Positions 62,550 to 64,000 of a stretch of DNA of 64,000 bases are shown one piece after another. The position numbers were made by a program, and so were the translations under genes. Each line of letters opens with the position of its first letter. The stretch's first letter is position 1. Source of the stretch: Halalkalibacter alkaliphilus (GTDB taxonomy: Bacteria > Bacillota > Bacilli > Bacillales > Bacillaceae_D); contig NZ_JAKRYL010000010.1 in assembly GCF_023555415.1 (NCBI RefSeq), forward strand, positions 105,276-169,275, read 5' to 3'. The notes beneath the pieces are model-generated. The model ran no database searches and was not told the DNA's origin. It saw only the letters and a list, made by a program, of their open reading frames with translations.

Positions 62550-63911
62550 GTGAACGATAAATTATTGTTAAACCAACTAGAGTATTTTCATAAAGGCGAG
62601 ACAAGAGATGTATCATTTCGTCTGAAACAATTAAACATATTAAAGCAAGCGATCCGGCGGTACGAAGAGGATTTTCTTCATACCTTGAACAAGGACTTAA
62701 ATAAATCAAAAGAAGAGGCTTTCTTAACAGAGCTTGGACCACTCTATCAAGAAATTACATATGTGCAGAGACACCTTCGTAAGTGGGCAAAGCCGAAAAG
62801 GGTAAAGACAGCTATTTCCCACGTTGGTTCTAAGGGATATGTGTATCATGAGCCTCATGGAGTAGCGCTCATTATCGCACCTTGGAATTACCCATTGCAG
62901 TTAGCGTTTGCTCCTCTGATAGGTGCTATTGCAGGGGGGAATTGCTCTGTAATCAAGCCTTCTGAGTTAACACCATATACTTCAAGACTAATTTCACAAT
63001 TAGTTAAAGCTCATTTTTCGGAGAAATATATTGCGGTTGTAGAAGGCGATGCTAGTGTCAGTCAATCATTACTTTCAAAGCGATTTAACTATATATTTTT
63101 TACAGGGAGTGTTGGTGTAGGGAAAAAGGTAATGGAAGCAGCTTCAAGAAATCTAATACCTGTAACCCTAGAATTAGGCGGGAAAAGTCCAGTTATTATT
63201 GATAAGAGTGCGAAATTGAAATTAGCGGCAAAACGAATTGCTTGGGGGAAATTTATTAACGCGGGTCAAACATGTGTCGCTCCAGACTATGCACTTGTAC
63301 ACAAAGAAATTCAAGAAGAGTTTCTCTCTCATTTAAAAAATGAAATTGAGAATGTATATATAACTAAGTATGAAGAGGGGACATATCCAAGGATCGTAAG
63401 TGAACGTCACTTTAAACGATTGCTATCCTTTTTGGATGACGGAGATATAGTTGCAGGCGGATTCAGTGAAGAGGAATGTTTAACGATTTCACCAACGCTG
63501 CTTACCGATGTAAAATGGGATGCCCCTATCATGCAGGAGGAGATTTTTGGACCGATCTTACCTATTTTTTCATATGAAGATGATAGTGAAGCAATGGCTA
63601 TCGTTCGTGACAAGCCCGAACCATTAGCTCTCTACATTTTTGCAGAAGATCAAGGAGTGCAGCATAAGTTCATTCATCAGCTCTCATATGGTGGCGGATG
63701 TGTAAATGATACGATTATGCACCTTGCTACCCCGCACTTACCTTTTGGAGGAAAAGGAGAAAGTGGAATGGGGGCATACCACGGTTATGAAAGTTTCTCT
63801 GCTTTTACAAATAAGAAAAGTGTCTTGAAGCAATCGAGTCGATTTGACTTGCCAATTAGGTATAAACAAGATAAAAGAACAATGAAGTTACTCAGAAAGT
63901 TATTACGTTAA
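62550..63911 (+). CDS. ywdH: NAD(P)-dependent aldehyde dehydrogenase, YwdH/ALDH3-like
   Basis: A 453-residue ALDH of the short class 3 type, with IAPWNYPLQL, FFTGSVGVGKKV (cofactor loop), general base Glu208 (TLELGGKSPVI) and nucleophile Cys242 (FINAGQTCVAPDY). It oxidises fatty or aromatic aldehydes to acids. A short C-terminal hydrophobic anchor is not evident. The start is GTG 62550, 9 bases after AGGAG; the TTG at 62544 is too close to the site. Single gene, with a small hairpin (63913-63930) lacking a T run after the stop. Confidence 0.88.
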   Translation: MNDKLLLNQLEYFHKGETRDVSFRLKQLNILKQAIRRYEEDFLHTLNKDLNKSKEEAFLTELGPLYQEITYVQRHLRKWAKPKRVKTAISHVGSKGYVYHEPHGVALIIAPWNYPLQLAFAPLIGAIAGGNCSVIKPSELTPYTSRLISQLVKAHFSEKYIAVVEGDASVSQSLLSKRFNYIFFTGSVGVGKKVMEAASRNLIPVTLELGGKSPVIIDKSAKLKLAAKRIAWGKFINAGQTCVAPDYALVHKEIQEEFLSHLKNEIENVYITKYEEGTYPRIVSERHFKRLLSFLDDGDIVAGGFSEEECLTISPTLLTDVKWDAPIMQEEIFGPILPIFSYEDDSEAMAIVRDKPEPLALYIFAEDQGVQHKFIHQLSYGGGCVNDTIMHLATPHLPFGGKGESGMGAYHGYESFSAFTNKKSVLKQSSRFDLPIRYKQDKRTMKLLRKLLR

Positions 63912-64000
63912 TTCATCGTTTCAACGATGATAATCAAAATGAGAAAAGAATATAATAGAAATAAAAATATTCAAACCCTATAGAACTACTGTTTTATAGG
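63912..64000. other. window end, intergenic
   Basis: TCATCGTT (63913-63920) and AACGATGA (63923-63930) form a short hairpin without a T tail. GAATATAATAG further on could be a -10 for a gene beyond the window. No coding sequence is seen. Confidence 0.4.

Overview
This is a 64-kb stretch of low-GC Firmicute chromosome, almost certainly from a spore-forming Bacillaceae species. The evidence is a ger spore-germination operon, two orphan sporulation-type histidine kinases, a SpoVB/YkvU-type flippase, B. subtilis-like puc, tre, fru, ywr and glcT-ptsG loci, GGAGG-type ribosome binding sites, and TTG/GTG starts. The RNase HI with an N-terminal hybrid-binding domain strongly resembles the Bacillus halodurans enzyme, so an alkaliphile-type Bacillus relative is a reasonable guess. 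No rRNA, tRNA, CRISPR array, prophage or intact insertion sequence was seen.

Layout. 1-4.2 kb: germinant-receptor operon (small membrane protein, B, C, A). 4.2-6.0 kb: SbtA-type transporter and a divergent MutM/Fpg-family protein. 6.1-7.4 kb: HemAT-type globin chemoreceptor (minus strand), with traces of a small broken gene upstream. 7.9-22.3 kb: purine catabolism. It holds xanthine dehydrogenase pucC-pucD-pucE with its maturation genes pucA-pucB, convergent pucR, an OHCU decarboxylase/HIU hydrolase fusion, an orphan NMT1-type binding lipoprotein, pucF, pucG, an amidase and an FAH-fold lyase. A shared motif (RAACAATG, often followed by ACTAA or GTTAA) lies upstream of several of these units and is a candidate PucR box. 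No uricase is encoded here.

22.4-26.2 kb: a little-known cluster of two tandem-duplicated DUF2294/MpsC-like proteins, one unknown helical protein and an orphan PAS histidine kinase. Three of the four genes have an intrinsic-terminator hairpin close upstream of the ribosome binding site, and two of these hairpins are related in sequence. This is the best candidate here for an undescribed regulatory system. 26.3-29.9 kb: heterodimeric ABC exporter. 30.1-32.9 kb: ywrD-ywrB-ywrA-like genes (GGT family, two half-size chromate transporters). 33-38.7 kb: oxidoreductase, YhxA aminotransferase, KinB-like kinase, SpoVB-type flippase. 38.8-43.1 kb: trehalose operon treP-(truncated glucosidase remnant)-treA-treR with three TreR operators. 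43.1-47.0 kb: glutathione peroxidase, nitric oxide synthase, ABC-F ATPase. 47.2-50.8 kb: fruR-fruK-fruA. 50.9-54.7 kb: amidase, CaCA antiporter, MtnU-like nitrilase. 54.8-59.4 kb (minus): mreBH, a DUF2639 mini-gene, ptsG and glcT, with a GlcT-responsive antiterminator. 59.6-63.9 kb: small unknown genes, polysaccharide deacetylase-like lipoprotein, RNase HI, aldehyde dehydrogenase.

Superimposed on this are two families of short dispersed inverted repeats. One has GTGTCTCAAAAGGTC arms and the other has ACTGAAAAAGGT arms. They sit at gene ends, and both are present in one chimeric copy after the NOS gene. Several gene starts were moved from the longest ORF to an internal ATG/GTG/TTG with a good ribosome binding site; the reasons are given per gene.
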